Source: Tethya wilhelma
Lineage: Eukaryota > Porifera > Demospongiae > Tethyida > Tethyidae
Reading direction: 5' to 3'
Length of the DNA stretch: 64,000 bases
NCBI GenBank assembly: GCA_964030475.1
Contig: CAXIPT010000009.1
Location: 3,214,223-3,278,222, forward strand
Of the stretch, positions 21,426 to 33,371 are shown one piece after another; position 1 is the stretch's first letter; the number at the start of each line of letters is the position of its first letter. The notes under the pieces were generated by a model. It did not search any database. It saw nothing but the letters and a program-made list of their open reading frames with translations, and was not told the DNA's origin. A program made the position numbers and the translations under genes.

Positions 21426-22982
21426 CAAAGTTAGCCATGAGTTAGGTGATTATACTAAGTGCAAAAATGTAGAGAGGGCTGAAGGCTTGGTTGAGAGGCC
21501 AAACTGTTCATGCAACTTACATTTATAATGTATAGCATGCCTATCCTGAGTCAAGTATATATCTGCATGATATGAGTGATATCATGCACATCCTAATTGA
21601 CTAGAATCATATCATTGGTAATGAGTCACTCAGCTCTGTGCATATATACATACCCTGACTGTTCCTTAGCAACTAAGAAATTCCTGAGGGTATCCATGAA
21701 TCACATGAATTAAGGTGTGCATGAAATAAAATTATCATTATGAGGGTGTACTCTCATGCATATGTATAGATTGACCTTTGAACCTGCTATAAAAGTATAA
21801 AAGTTAACCCCCATGACTGACCCCATCTCCGCTCGTAGTGGGGGGGGAATAAATTAATTTAAGATAGACTTCTATAAAATAAACCAGAGCACATGCATAC
21901 CACGGCTAGCAGCCATGATATGACATTGTGCTACCGAAGAGAAAAATCATGCAAAATAAACTTCATACACAATCACAATGTGTACATTTAGCACATCATA
22001 TTATTATTATGCATACAAGTCATTTATTATAAGTGTATACCCATGAACTAGCTGCATCTGCATGTCAACATGAGGTGTCTATATGAGATATTTCAGAAGA
22101 TGGTCGAAACTAGGATATCATACGTATACATTTCTGTATAATGAACCATATAATTATGACATTTTGCCAATAAACATGCACATTATGCATTTACACAGTA
22201 CACAAGTGTGCACACACAGTGACACACACATGCACACGAACAAATACATCATTACATGCATGTATACAGTGAAGAGTTCGGTATTGACTTGTTTTTACAA
22301 GCTAGACAAATCATTCAATTGTATTTTAGAATGTCAGATTCTAATGTTAGCAGTGATGATAGTCATGGCTAATTTTTAAATTACACTCAGAATAATAATT
22401 ATAAAGTTATACAGTAGTGACATGTAAAAATTTTCAAATACGTAAGACGAACATGCAAAAAGCATGCATACATGCATGTGGGCATGGCCATTAGTGTACA
22501 TGATTATAATTATAGCTCCTCCTATAAAATATAATATATATATATATCGTGTCTCACAGGCCTGCATCATAGCCTGCATGAGCTATAAACAAGCACTGGA
22601 TTCAGAATTTGGCCAGCTACTGATGGCCAACAATAATAGTATTATTTCTCATTCTTCTACCTAGGTTGCTGAACTTAATTGCTGTCCAAGACATGACACA
22701 AGTGTCTGCCGATGATGATGATATAACTCATCTCAGTGAAAGCCAAATTGACAAAGTAATATTGCATGTAGTAACCACTGGCAGTATAATAATGCCAGAT
22801 TTTTATGAACAGACACATGCATTTGGATCATGCATACTCCTACCCTAAGATGCTTTACCTCCATGCTCTGTCCATGCAGTATTCATAATATAGTCTGTGA
22901 AATTATCATGATATAATTAATTATTATGGGTGCTTACTGTATGTTCAAATCAAGCATGCCTAAATCATCTTATATATGCTGT
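21426..22982. other. Gene-free stretch
   Basis: AT-rich with GCATGCAT, TA and CA microsatellite runs and a degenerate echo of the 21-bp minisatellite near 21685-21760. A short frame at 22666-22848 (DDDDITHLSESQIDKVIL) follows an AG but cannot be tied to any gene. Confidence 0.5.
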
Positions 22983-23163
22983 GATTCACAAATCCATCAC
23001 CATATGCTTTAACCGTCTCTCAGGTTTTGCCCGTAGACCAATTAGTCATACCTGCAGTTGTGTGCTTGAGCTACCTCTGACATACACATCTTACCTCGAT
23101 TTCGAGGAGGAGTTTCTTGGTGTTTTGCGAAGTGAAGCAGCTTGGCCAATGGATGCACTGTAA
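22983..23163 (+). pseudogene. HECT C-terminal fragment (paralogous, catalytic Cys intact)
   Basis: Sixty codons ending at TAA 23161-23163 match the end of the 15-18.9 kb gene. They retain RRPISHTCSCVLELPLTY with the catalytic Cys in frame and run to WPMDAL. No upstream HECT sequence precedes it, so it is a truncated duplicate and not a functional ligase. It serves as a reference for the correct reading frame of the longer copy. Confidence 0.85.
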
Positions 23164-24592
23164 CTCTGCATGTCCATACAGACTGTACTCCACTTATATT
23201 AGTATGATAATCTGTCTTGTTGATTTAATTGTTATAATGATTGTGACAGTCATGAACACTGACATTCTAGCCTGTTGTGCTGACTATATCCAATAGTAAA
23301 CTTATAATTATAATGTATATATTGTTTATTTGTTTATCATAATGATTGTCATAAGCACTGAACATTGTAGCTGTTTGGATTATGCTATAGCTGTATGAAC
23401 AAGACATGTTCGAGATCAGTAGATGCTAGTTATGGTACGTGCATATACAATGAAACTTGTTTGTATCATCATAATTTTGTTGACTTTATAATACCATACA
23501 GTTATTTCAACTTTTGATTCTCATGCATGTATACATGCATGGCATAATTTGTGTTCATAAGACTTAATAAAATTATTGTATATATATATATTATGAAAAG
23601 TCATGTCATTGATTGAGCAATGATTGTAATAATTATGATCAATATAAGTAACAGTATACATCTATAAGTCATGAATGCCATATTAAATACATAATTATTA
23701 TGCATGCAAAGAGTATAATATAATTATAGTAATATACAATTCAATTAAAGTTGCCTTAACATACATCTGCAGGCAGAATAGTTATAGGGCAAAGGCAAAC
23801 TGTTTCCATGACAATATCTTCATATCACTAATATTATGTACCTGTTTGCCAATTCTGATGGTTCAATTATTGAGAGCAATGATATCATCATTATTGTTGT
23901 CACTGCATGCAAGGAACAAAACACGCCATGCAGTAATGTAAAATTATAATAGCTAATGCATAATCATGGTTGCATGATGCATAATTACGTATGTACTTGG
24001 AGGACCTGCATACATATGGTGTTTTAAGGTTTGTAAGTTACCGTAAAACGAACAAAAATATTATTGCAATTGACCTCTGTCACACAGACACATGTACATA
24101 TAATACAGATTATATATTAACACATTTATTGTCACTCACCTACATCCAAACACATTAATTATGTGTGCATGTGCATGTGCAGATACATACACAGACAACA
24201 CATGTACACCCAGAAAAATCACAAAGTGTACACACACTTTGTACTATGTATAATACCTTGGCATGCATGCAGAGGTTGAGAAAATAAAGCTATCAATATC
24301 TCATCCATGGACATCTCATGTTAATTTTGATCAAGTTTTGTGTAGGAATCACATGAAGGTGTGCAGGTAAGCGATCAAGGTGTCTAAGAATCACATGAGG
24401 GTGTTCTCGAATCTTACGAGGATGTCCAAGAATTACATGAGGGTGTCAAAGAATCACATGAGGGTACCGTATATGTGCATGTGGATGAATCTTATGAGGA
24501 TGTGCAAGAACTATTATATGAGGCTGTGCTCTCTGGTAGATTGACCTTTAAACCTGCTATAAATTATAAGCCAATATCATACCCCTTACTAA
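22983..24592 (+). repeat. Segmental duplication, copy 2 (empty site)
   Basis: Matches 18724-19314 joined to 20418-21425. At 23580 it reads ATTATTGTATATATATATAT straight into ATGAAAAGTCATG where copy 1 carries a 1.1-kb element. Small indels and AT microsatellite changes separate the copies. Confidence 0.9.
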
Positions 24593-24606
24593 AGCCTAAT
24601 AGTATT

Positions 24607-25345
24607 ACAAGTAGTAAAAATTTCCAAAAAAATAAATAGTGTAGGAATGGGCACTGCGGTAAAAAGAATTGGAACAAGGGATGTCTCAATTTCGGCACAT
24701 GACTACTTCATTTTTATTCAGACACTATCCATCATATTGATCTGTCACCTAAATAAGCAATATGGTGACTATATTGTACAACTCATTGCTTTCAGTACTA
24801 TGATGCTGAAGGCAGTGGAGTACACTATAACAGATAGGTAACTTAAACTGGACTACCGGCCTAGAGTTGGATTTAAAAATGAAGTAGTCATGTGCCGAAA
24901 TTGAGACATCCCTTGTTCCAATTCTTTTTACCGCAGTGCCCATTCCTACACTATTTATTTTTTTGGAAATTTTTACTACTTGTTCATTCACTTTTTTCAA
25001 CACTATAGTGTGGAGACTATCAGAGACTGGTTAGTCCCTACAAAAAGGTTGCTACATGCACTACTGTCTATATACATTATGCAGAAGGAGGCTAATGTGC
25101 ATGCAGCGCATGCGCATGCGCATAATAAGATAATGACCTTAGTTTGGGCTGCATCATATTGTTGTACATGAATTTATATACTATTATAAGTTTCAAAGCT
25201 CTCTAGTTTTTGTTTAGAGGCTTTTTAACAATCAAAACGAGTGTCAAGGAATGTAGTACCCATGAAAAGAACTTACTTTGTGCTGTCAAAGTTAACTCAA
25301 CGCATTCTGGTTCTCTGGAAATGCTTTTCAAGTAAGTAAGCAGGA
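24607..25345 (+). repeat. Dispersed repeat D, copy 3, with inverted-repeat head
   Basis: The head 24607-24983 is a foldback with arms of about 130 bp (ACAAGTAGTAAAAATTTCC, then GTGTAGGAATGGGCACTGC). The remainder is collinear with other copies (AGAGACTGGTTAGTCCCTAC) and is truncated near 25345. It carries NRF-1-like TGCGCATGCGCA at 25111. Confidence 0.75.
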
Positions 25346-25439
25346 CCATGCAGGAGTGCTTGAATACTGCATAGTTGAATATTGAATACCCATGCGCAAT
25401 GTATGCAATTTGCAATTAATATGCTCCATCGAGCGCTCT

Positions 25440-26080
25440 AGCTAGCTAGCTCTGCATGATCTGCGCTGCATCTAGCTTTATGCCTATGACGTAACATCTC
25501 GATAGCAGTGCAGCGCGCGCTGCTCAGCAGAACCTCATGGTACCCAGGAGGCCTAGCGCCTAGCGCCGGCGCCTCGAGGTACTATAGGTACGACAGCTCC
25601 GTGTCATGGCGGGGTCTGGGGCCGGGGCCCCGGGGACGTACGAGACTACGTGTCATGCTGACAATTTGCACGTGATACTAAGAGATATCACGTGTGGTAA
25701 AAATGCCACTATAGCTCAGCATGACGCGCAAGTGTTGCGATCACATGCAAGCTCAGCAAAGGCGCACTCGTGTCGCGTCGACGTCGTACGCGAGTGCGCC
25801 TTTGCTGAGCTGGCAAGTCTGTTAATTACATTTCAATCATGTGACCGCATTACTTCGCAATGAGAGTTGATCACGTGCACTCTGTTTGCAAGCTCAGCAA
25901 AGGCGCACTCACCTCCTCTGATCTGGTACACATCCGGTATCCGGTACCTAGATCCTTTGCACGGTACACGTGATCAATTCCCTTTGCAATATATTGTGGT
26001 CACATGATTGGAATGCAATTAACAGTCATGCCAGCTCAGCAAAGGCGCACTCTTGTACAATTGTACCTAGCTTCTAGGCC
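25440..26080. promoter_or_regulatory. GC-rich island with E-boxes and a repeated 20-bp motif
   Basis: Markedly more GC- and CpG-rich than its surroundings. AGCTCAGCAAAGGCGCACTC occurs at 25750, 25891 and 26033 on plus and at 25792-25811 on minus. Copies 25750-25770 and 25791-25811 form a perfect 21-bp-arm hairpin. CACGTG E-boxes lie near 25668, 25689, 25872 and 25967, with CATGTGAC or CACATGAT variants between. A TGACGTAA site is near 25486. It looks like a cis-regulatory cluster; the gene it serves is uncertain. Confidence 0.55.
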
Positions 26081-26390
26081 TCTGACATGATCTGGGCTGT
26101 TTGCGTGGGCTTGGTAATCATATATATTAGCTATATTGCTTTCTTAGATTTGTTTTTTGTTTGCATACAAGTATCAAAGGACGAAAGCTTCTACAGATCA
26201 AATAAGATGTACAAGAACAAAATCAAAAGATGATCATATTATCGTAAAGTGAATAATTGTAGTGGGATACTAATAAGGTAGCTAGATACAGAATCAACAT
26301 AGAGCTGGATTGAGATCAGAACAGCCTTACAGGCCAGTATCATAAGTCAGTGAGGCTGGAAAGTGTTCAAAGTTGTTGCTCATCAGCACC

Positions 26391-28029
26391 TCAGTATGGT
26401 CGGCTGTGAACTCTATTTGGACCTCGATTTGGACCATTCGACACATGATGGTTGTTGGACTGTGTGTCTGTCCTAGGTATGGGAGCCAATTGTCCAAACG
26501 ATGAACGGCCTCCATGGATGTGGATCTATGTGGTAATAAAATTAAGTATTACTATTATTAAATGCAATAATCCTCGAGCCAGCTCTAGTTTAGTAAGTCC
26601 ATTACTGTACTAGAAGCACAATTGCTAACTGCGCAGATTTAAAAAAAAAAAAGGTCACGTGATAGTTCACGCACATGCATATTGAAAGCTAACCACGTCT
26701 TTTTTTCTTTTTTTTTTCCCAGGTAAAGTTAGGCTCAAACTAGTGATAAGAACTGCATGTCTACAACACCATAAACCAATGGGTGTGCAGGCTGTTCAAG
26801 GTAAGTTAAACTATTAGTGCAAAATTGACTGGAATTTAATGACACAATTTATGTATTTTAGTATGCACTTACAATGAAGAAGGGTCTTATTGGCTGAGAT
26901 TGTCCCGGTCTACCCCTCCTCCGAATCCTCACAGCTACTCTTGCTGGAGATATGCTCCCACTGTTTGTGCCAGGACGATTCAGTGCCATGGGTCGCCTCC
27001 TCGGTTGTGGGTTCAACACTGTTGGTGGGGTAAAAGCTGGCTCTATGAATGCTGGAGGTGGTGGGCTTAGAACTGTTGGTAGAGTAAAAGCTGGTGTAGC
27101 TGTGAATGCAGGCATTGGAGTGCTAGAGATTGGAACACCCAGATTTGGAGTCATGGAGATTGGTACGGTCAGATTTGCAGTGCTGGAGATCGGTACACCC
27201 AGATTTGCAGTGTTGGAGAGACTCATTTCATCTGGAGGATTAACCGGCATGTACAGAGAATGTCCACTGCTTAGCATTGGTGGCCTAGAAATCATTGTAG
27301 GTGGAGCTGTCACTGGTCTCTCGATGAAGTGGGTACGAGTTGGAATTGGTGGATTTGAACGTGGTGTTGGAGGAAGCGAGATGGACATATTATCCAAAAT
27401 GTCATCTATGTCGGGTGTAGATTCATTATCTGGAAATTTAGAGAGTCAAAGATGATATAGATAAGGTGTGTAACTATTATACTAAGTGAGTGCATGTGAA
27501 TGCGGCATCATATTGTGGAAGGTTATGCATGTATTTGTGATAGGTTTCTTACCATCAGCTTCTGTCTCATTTCCAGGAATGTCTGCAATGCTGAGATTGT
27601 TACCATTACTGGCTCTACTTGCAAGATTAAGCCTTTCAAATTCTGTGAGAAACAATACTCAGATAATGCAAACTTTGCTAGGTGTTGTAGTGCCCAAGTA
27701 TTCAACCACATACACATACATGTAAGTTGCCTAGTTAGTAAAAATTTGTCAAGAAGTGTACATAATATCTTGATGCAGTATATATATATTTGCAATAACT
27801 TTGTAAGGAAATTTTAGGTATATGCTCAAGTATTAAAATATTGTTGGAATATTTTGACATGCAAGAGAGTTACACCTTTTGTACCTTGCAGTATCTACAT
27901 GCACTAATTTGCAAAAAGAAAAGCACCCAATGAGTCATGTATTATTGTACCTCTCAGTTGTCTGTCCAGTTCTGTGTGGTCCACAAGTGGCGCTGGTTCA
28001 TCAGCATTGCTCTGGGAAGGTTGTGACAT
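26391..28029 (-). CDS. Proline-rich low-complexity protein, four exons, about 286 aa
   Basis: Exons (minus): 28029-27951, 27642-27553, 27429-26873 and 26525-26391. All junctions are GT-AG and the phases join cleanly to a 286-codon frame plus TGA, which strongly supports the model. The protein starts MSQPSQSNADEPAPLVDHTE and has an acidic segment (about residues 45-70). A proline-rich middle carries imperfect repeats (NLGVPISSTANLTVPISMTP), then basic RRRP and RIRRRGRPGQ patches, and a final Asn/Gly/Arg-rich tail (NGPNRGPNR). No known domain is recognisable. Basic patches and disorder suggest nuclear or RNA/DNA contact, but that is only inference. The start was chosen as the first ATG in the exon-1 frame downstream of a TATA box. 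Confidence 0.75.
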
Positions 28030-28165
28030 GACAGTTGACTGGTTGATTTGGACTTGACAGTTGATCTGCAACTTTTCTTCAGTGTGGTGAGTCCAAGAAA
28101 TACTTTTTCCAAATTGAAGCTTTGTGTGCCGCTGTGAAACTGACTGTCCAATGAAAGTCCACCAT

Positions 28166-28174
28166 CTTTTATAG
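28166..28174 (-). promoter_or_regulatory. TATA box of the proline-rich protein gene
   Basis: CTATAAAAG on the minus strand, about 137 bp upstream of the ATG at 28029, so transcription could start near 28140 and give a 5' UTR of about 110 bases. Position and match are good; use is not proven. Confidence 0.45.
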
Positions 28175-28639
28175 TGTTACTAGGTGCATTTTGATTGGTC
28201 AGTTTGGAAGTAAGGGAATTGGACCAGTCTTAAGTACAGCTTGTATATAATTGTCCATGTATCTATTCCCATTCTGATTCCTGAGTTCAAAATTTGTTTT
28301 TAAGATGGGCTTTATTTGGAAAATTTAAGGTATTTTTATGTAAAGCACTAAATTTGTTCAGAGATAGAGGCCATTTTGTAATTGTAGTATGTCTTGTGAA
28401 ATATCTTTGAGTACATGTACCCAGTAGTGGTTTCTGGAAGGATAGTTTGTGGATTTAGCTCTGATTTGATAGTGCAAACTGGCCTCTCAATCTGGCAGTT
28501 CGCATATATTAGCAGTAACCCGTGCAGGTGAGTCTCCCTGATACTCACACATTTGCTGAGAGAACTGTATATCCCTGTTATTTCCTACAATGTGGGTCAT
28601 GTTTAGCTGAACCCGTGCACTAAGCAGGCACATAGTACC

Positions 28640-28867
28640 ATGCAACTGCAATCCCCTGGAGTCAGGCTAGTGGCAACTGTAAGCATTTGCTTTAGTTTGG
28701 TTTTTTGTGTGTGTATGTATCCATGCATCTGTTCAGTGCCAACTAAAAGTTGTGTACTGCAAATTGATTATGATCAAGTTCTGTACTTAACTTCGTGTCC
28801 ACCTGTGATATGTGACAATTGCTCTCAATGCGATGGTCCTTCTCCTGCTCATGCTATGAGTATGTAG
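28640..28867 (+). CDS. Possible small Cys-rich secreted peptide
   Basis: A 75-codon frame with a hydrophobic stretch (LVATVSICFSLVFCVCMY) resembling a signal or anchor segment, then a tail containing CPPVICDNCSQC. Alternatively GTAAGC at about 28679 and an AG near 28737 could mark a 60-bp intron, which would change the product. No homologue recognised; a chance frame is quite possible. Confidence 0.25.
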   Translation: MQLQSPGVRLVATVSICFSLVFCVCMYPCICSVPTKSCVLQIDYDQVLYLTSCPPVICDNCSQCDGPSPAHAMSM

Positions 28868-28927
28868 TCTGGTGCCCAGACCCTTTCTGCTAATTAGTAG
28901 GCGGGACAGGAAGGGGAGGAGGAAGAA

Positions 28928-29263
28928 NTTCAGTCAAAAGCACATCTTCGTAATGTGCTGCATCATCAATGAAAGCTTTTAGTCTTTCCTGAAGCTTAGA
29001 AGCCTTTCTACGTGCATTGTCACGTTGACTTCTGATATTATCAAGTTTGCTAGTAACAAGTGTTAATTCTTTCTTTGACAAAGCAATTTGAGCCCAGGCC
29101 TTTTCAAGTTCATCTCTCACTGCCTGCAAATCTTTTGTTGGTTGAGTACAATCTCAGACATCTCTTGTAGATCATTTTGGTACTCACTAACAGCTACCTG
29201 AAGCTTTCCCACAGTTTTCTCAATTCCATACGACATAGGCTCGACACTTGCTTTGCTGGACAT
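28928..29263 (-). CDS. Coiled-coil protein fragment, one frame break, ends at an N
   Basis: Starts MSSKASVEPMSYGIEKTVGK at 29263 and reads through a long charged helix (SKKELTLVTSKLDNIRSQRD, RKASKLQERLKAF) to an N at 28927. The heptad-like spacing indicates a coiled coil of about 80 residues. A one-base loss near 29138, where the frame would need CCC and the sequence has CC, splits it in two. It may be the 3' part of the gene whose pieces lie at 29380-30423; same strand and similar frame damage favour that. Function unknown. Confidence 0.5.
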
Positions 29264-29379
29264 TGCGAGTCTCTCTACATACATGAAGATATTACTAGGC
29301 CGATCTGATATTCTTTGCTCAAAATTTGGATCAATTGAAAGAAAAAAAACAACCCAATCATTGTTTTTGTAGTAGATTT

Positions 29380-30423
29380 AGATGTTGGCCATTTCTTAAG
29401 GAATTTGAATAGCTCCCGATAGAAACCTACTGATATGGGTTGTTGCACCCTCCAGCATAGGTCACTACTGCCTTCACACACTTCTTGAAACACTTGTTGT
29501 AGTACATCTTCAGTAAGACCATGGTCTTTCAATTCTTTTGGAAACACAATGTAACCTAGTGCACCATTATATAGATACTGGTATAATATCGATAGTGCTA
29601 CAATGTACACGTACGTGTAAATACTACTATACTATATAGCGGGAAATTTTGGTTCGGTGCAAATTTTTGTATTTTTCATATGCCATTCTTATTATATGAA
29701 AATTAAAACTAATTTAAACTTCCATGAAATTTTGAACTACGAAAGTTTCCCGCTATATACGGTATGCATGGTCGAAGCGCAAAAGAGTTGTGTTGTATAC
29801 ACATGCATGTACAACACTCTATTTTGTATACTGAACACATACAATAAAGTTTTATACAGACACTGGTTGTATTTACCTGGCAAGTGTCTTGTCCTAGGAG
29901 CCCATTTCCTTCTTAGATAGGTGCAGAGTGGTGAACCACTTAGTTTTGGTGGACCAATGATAGATGGCCTAGTGGGAGCTGCAACTCTCTTAACAGTGTC
30001 AAGGAACCTGTCTGGCCGACCAATTGGTAGGGATGGATACTTAAGTTGAAACTTTGCAGTCAGAACTTCAGCAACTGACACACTATCACTACATTCCCTC
30101 TCAACTTCCTCTAAAATTGCAAATAACTCTCATGTGTTGGATAGTGCTTGATGTCAGCCATCTAAACAACTATTGCAATCTTTGTTTCAGCCAGTTCAAT
30201 GAAATTTTCCTCAGCTCCTCTCTTAAAGCAAAGCACCAATATCACTGTCTTGTTCAGTAAGCTTTATAGTTAAGGTTTGTATCATCGAAGAGTAGCCACT
30301 CACTTCTCTCTGAAGGTGCTTTACCTTGACAGGAATGGTTTCAGACTGTATATCCTGATCACCTACACAAACATGACAGGCCAGTGTTAAAAAAACAAAC
30401 ATACCAAGTGTAATGTTGGACAT
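29380..30423 (-). CDS. Hypothetical helical protein, multi-exon, several one-base frame breaks
   Basis: Minus-strand pieces in order: MSNITLG (30423), which splices with a 42-bp intron to DQDIQSETIPVKVKHLQREV, a coiled coil. Then MADIKHYPTHE near 30165, a globular segment (VLTAKFQLKYPSLPIGRPDR, GPPKLSGSPLCTYLRRKW) ending at a GTAAAT donor near 29876. A 300-bp intron joins in phase to YIVFPKELKDHGLTEDVLQQ and on to FYRELFKFLKKWP. Frame breaks near 30227 (TTT run) and 30135 interrupt otherwise protein-like sequence, and one TAG precedes MADIKH. No family recognised. It could be a pseudogene or a gene with homopolymer errors. Confidence 0.5.
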
Positions 30424-30429
30424 AACAAC

Positions 30430-30688
30430 CTCAAAAGTTTAAGATCTGCAATTAATAGGCACAGTCACTGTTACATGTGCACATACACATCATCTAAAAC
30501 CAAGTGTATGGTGCATCACGTGGAAAACTGCAGCATTTACATGTGTAGACATCCCTTTTTTGAAAAAATGTCTCAACTAGATGACAAACAATGTCCATTT
30601 CGTTTTATACTTGGTTCACAAACTACTTAGGCTTAGGCTTAGGCTTAGTCTGCAGCCCTATTAGGGTTACTAGCCTACCATCACTATG
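30430..30688. other. Gene-free stretch
   Basis: AT-rich, with three TTAGGC-like hexamers at 30628-30646. Nothing else recognised. Confidence 0.4.
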
Positions 30689-30697
30689 CTCAATTCC

Positions 30698-31429
30698 TAG
30701 CCTCGTACCCAGGCCACTCCCTCTTTTTAGTGTTTCACGCTAAAAATCGGGAGGGCCTGGTACATGTAATCACGTGAGGTCGAACAGTGGTCGAACAGTA
30801 ATTAGTGAGCGTGGGCGAAGCCATTACATCACCTGTATTGTCTAAGAATATTGGTTTTTGTGCCCACGCAGTTGTACAATAGTAGATTGAGCCATGGATA
30901 TTATAGCTCTCATGATTGAGCCCTATACTGTACTAGGCGCTAGCTGGCCTACAGTCTACTGAGTCAGGCTACGCCTGACTAGCACTTACAAGCATGCCTA
31001 GCGCTTCACTATAGCGAGCTAAATCTGTTTTTTAGGCTTATTTTACTCTGTTTCTACAGGTAGCAAACGGTTCGAGCTTGTGGCAGGTCCAAGACGGCTC
31101 CAACGGAATTCAAACAGTTTTATTTTTGCTTCTTTCTTGACTTACACAAATTCTTTCGTTGTTTTTACGAAAAAGAAGCGAATTTTCGAGTCTTGTCACA
31201 AATTTTTTTGCCTGATACTGGAAAACAGCCATCTTGCCACGAGCTTGCCAGCAAAACTAAAATTATTTGTGTGGGCGCAACATAGAACTCGTGCCTAGTG
31301 AATGCAACATGCCCACGCCCAATTAAATATGATTCGGATCTGACGTACTTCACGTGAGGACATGTACCAGGCCCTCCCGATTTTTAGCGTGAAACACTAA
31401 AAAGAGGGAGTGGCCTGGGTACGAGGCTA
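30698..31429. mobile_element. Mutator-like non-autonomous element, 732 bp, 9-bp target duplication
   Basis: Long inverted ends of about 75 bp start TAGCCTCGTACCCAGGCC and continue through a TTTTTAGTGTTTCACGC block. CTCAATTCC flanks both sides (30689-30697 and 31430-31438). Nine-base duplications with long TIRs are the signature of Mutator-like elements. The interior has no transposase frame. A 64-bp relative is at 63688. Confidence 0.85.
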
Positions 31430-31888
31430 CTCAATTCCATTGGTAATGGTACCCCCTGAAAAACTTACTTCTTACACTTTTCCTTACCCGTTAAGTTAGA
31501 CAGCTAACTGTAGAATATCTCCTTGCACAATTGCGCAATCAGGTATAGTTCAAAAGTTATCTATTAAGTGCCCACTTTGACCTTTGACCTTTTAGTGCGT
31601 CTCGAGTGTGCAGTTACCACAGAATGCACAACGATAACTGGGATTTGAAGATACAGACAAATTGCTATCAAGTAGTGAAGTGTATAACACCAATAAATGA
31701 GCTGATTCTCCAATATTGATTTTTCGAGTTGTGGACCCTATTCCCTGTACAGTAGTACTGGGTACATAGAAATGGCACGGATGGCCCATTAGCGTAATAC
31801 AAATATTCACGTGAATAACTCTGCAAAAACTGAGCGGTTGGCACTAAAAGACTTATAAAGCTACTATTTAGCTCATTCTCTCTCTAAC

Positions 31889-32507
31889 TCTTTACGGCCG
31901 GTAGACGGATTTATCCGCACGCGCGTATTCAACGATCGCGTAATCTGCGATTTTTCGCATTTTTGTATTTTAAGCCATAGCGTTTGAGCTATGAGCTTTA
32001 GACTTGCTGTGCAGTTAGGTAAGGAAGCGCTCTACTAAAATACCAAGTAAGAGTCAGGTCTGATTAGTGGGAGGGGAGATATAGGCTTTAGAGTTCAAAG
32101 GTCACGATCGCAGCGATCGTGATCTTTGGTTTTAAACTCACGTTTTTTTCTTTGTGCTTTGCAGGAGAAGCTTGACGCTAGCTATGGAGGTACAGGGAGG
32201 CTTAGGCTATACCTGCATACAAGCGCTTTTGCAGTGCTGCTCTTCAAGCTGGAAAAAAAGCCTAAAGTATGCAGGTCGTTTGGCGAACTTTGACCCCTTC
32301 CGTTTTTGCAAGCTTTTAAAGTTAATAAAAGCAAATTTAGAACTAATTTGATATAGCCATGGCTTAGTACAACCATAGCTAAGCTCAACTAGCTACAAAA
32401 GAGAGTGACTAAGGCTAAAGCAAGAACAAAAATGTACAAAAACCTAGGTTAATTAAATATTCATAAAATCTAATTAAGTATGCATAATAAATTTAGGCCA
32501 TAAAGAG
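31889..32507. mobile_element. hAT-like 619-bp element, 8-bp target duplication
   Basis: Inverted ends CTCTTTACGGCC and GGCCATAAAGAG. TCTCTAAC occurs at 31881-31888 and 32508-32515, a perfect 8-bp duplication as expected for hAT elements. It contains a GATCGCAGCGATCG palindrome and no transposase. It is nested in the CCCAGTACGG-family element. Confidence 0.75.
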
Positions 32508-33132
32508 TCTCTAACAAGCCTAAAAACATGGCCTAAAACCATCGCTAAGGTACCAAACTAAAATATGCTACACCTCCAATTTTCTCCTTCTTTTTCTTCT
32601 ATGTTATTTCAGCATATCTCGAAGACTGTTCACTTTCAGAAGCTGATTCTTGAACGAACAAACTTGGTACCATTGTCTTCACGTGCTTTTGGTATCGTGT
32701 GCTTGAGTCTCCCATTAAATGGCTAGATACAAGGCGAAAAGCGCTTCTCCGTATGGCAGCCATTCATTTCTACATCATGCATAAATTCATAAGCTACTTG
32801 AAAAGCCAAATTGACAACCCTTTTCCAGGTAGGTAAGTGTGCGTTATTTGGAATCCAAATATTCACTGCCTACTTGCTTTACCTGAAGATTTCTGGTTGT
32901 GCTGGACTCTGTAACCTTTCAGTCTTTAATATTTAGGAGATGAATAGACTAATGTGTTATGTAGTATTCATTATAAGATAAGCAAAGCAATTAAATACAG
33001 CTCAGCCTCCTGAGATTACTTCAGTACTTAGTAATCAGCCTGAGCTCCATGCTGATCATTAGTGTACAAGTAACTACCATATACACACAAACTTGAATGT
33101 GATTTTGTAGAATTATGAAAAATTGAGAACAA

Positions 33133-33368
33133 ACAAGTAAAAAAAACATTGGAAATGTAATGAGACATCGGAATGGCCAAATCGTAAAAAGAAGGCAAAC
33201 AAGCTGGCAGAGTATGTAAAGAATTATTCCTATGGGCAACATGAGGGACCAGCCCACACAGGAAGAATTCAACACACACTCAGACAGCCATTCCATCTTG
33301 TTTGCCTTCTTTTTACGATTTGGCCATTCCGATGTCTCATTACATTTCCAACGTTTTTTTTTACTTGT
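33133..33368. repeat. Long hairpin, homologue of 20151-20416
   Basis: Arms begin ACAAGTAAAAAAAACATTGG. The left and right arms match each other at positions where both differ from the 20-kb hairpin, for example ATCGGAATGGCCAAATCG here versus ACAGGAATGGCTAAATCG there. Confidence 0.85.
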
Positions 33369-33371
33369 AGA

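Larger units (their letters stand above)
31741..33370 (+). mobile_element. Hairpin-ended element (CCCAGTACGG family), copy 2, with nested insertion
   Basis: Left end TTCCCTGTACAGTAGTACTG, then the GGAATGGCACGGATGGCC-like block; right end is the hairpin 33133-33368. It is longer than copy 1 because the 619-bp element at 31889-32507 sits inside. Confidence 0.7.

Noticed and set aside
22666..22848. Sixty-codon frame with DDDDITHLSESQIDKV
   Set aside because: Lies behind an AG but has no partner exons, no family and sits in repeat-rich DNA; evidence too weak for a gene entry.
26952..27455. Plus-strand 167-codon frame rich in Gly and Val
   Set aside because: It is the antisense of the proline-rich gene, whose minus-strand exons join with correct splice sites and phases.
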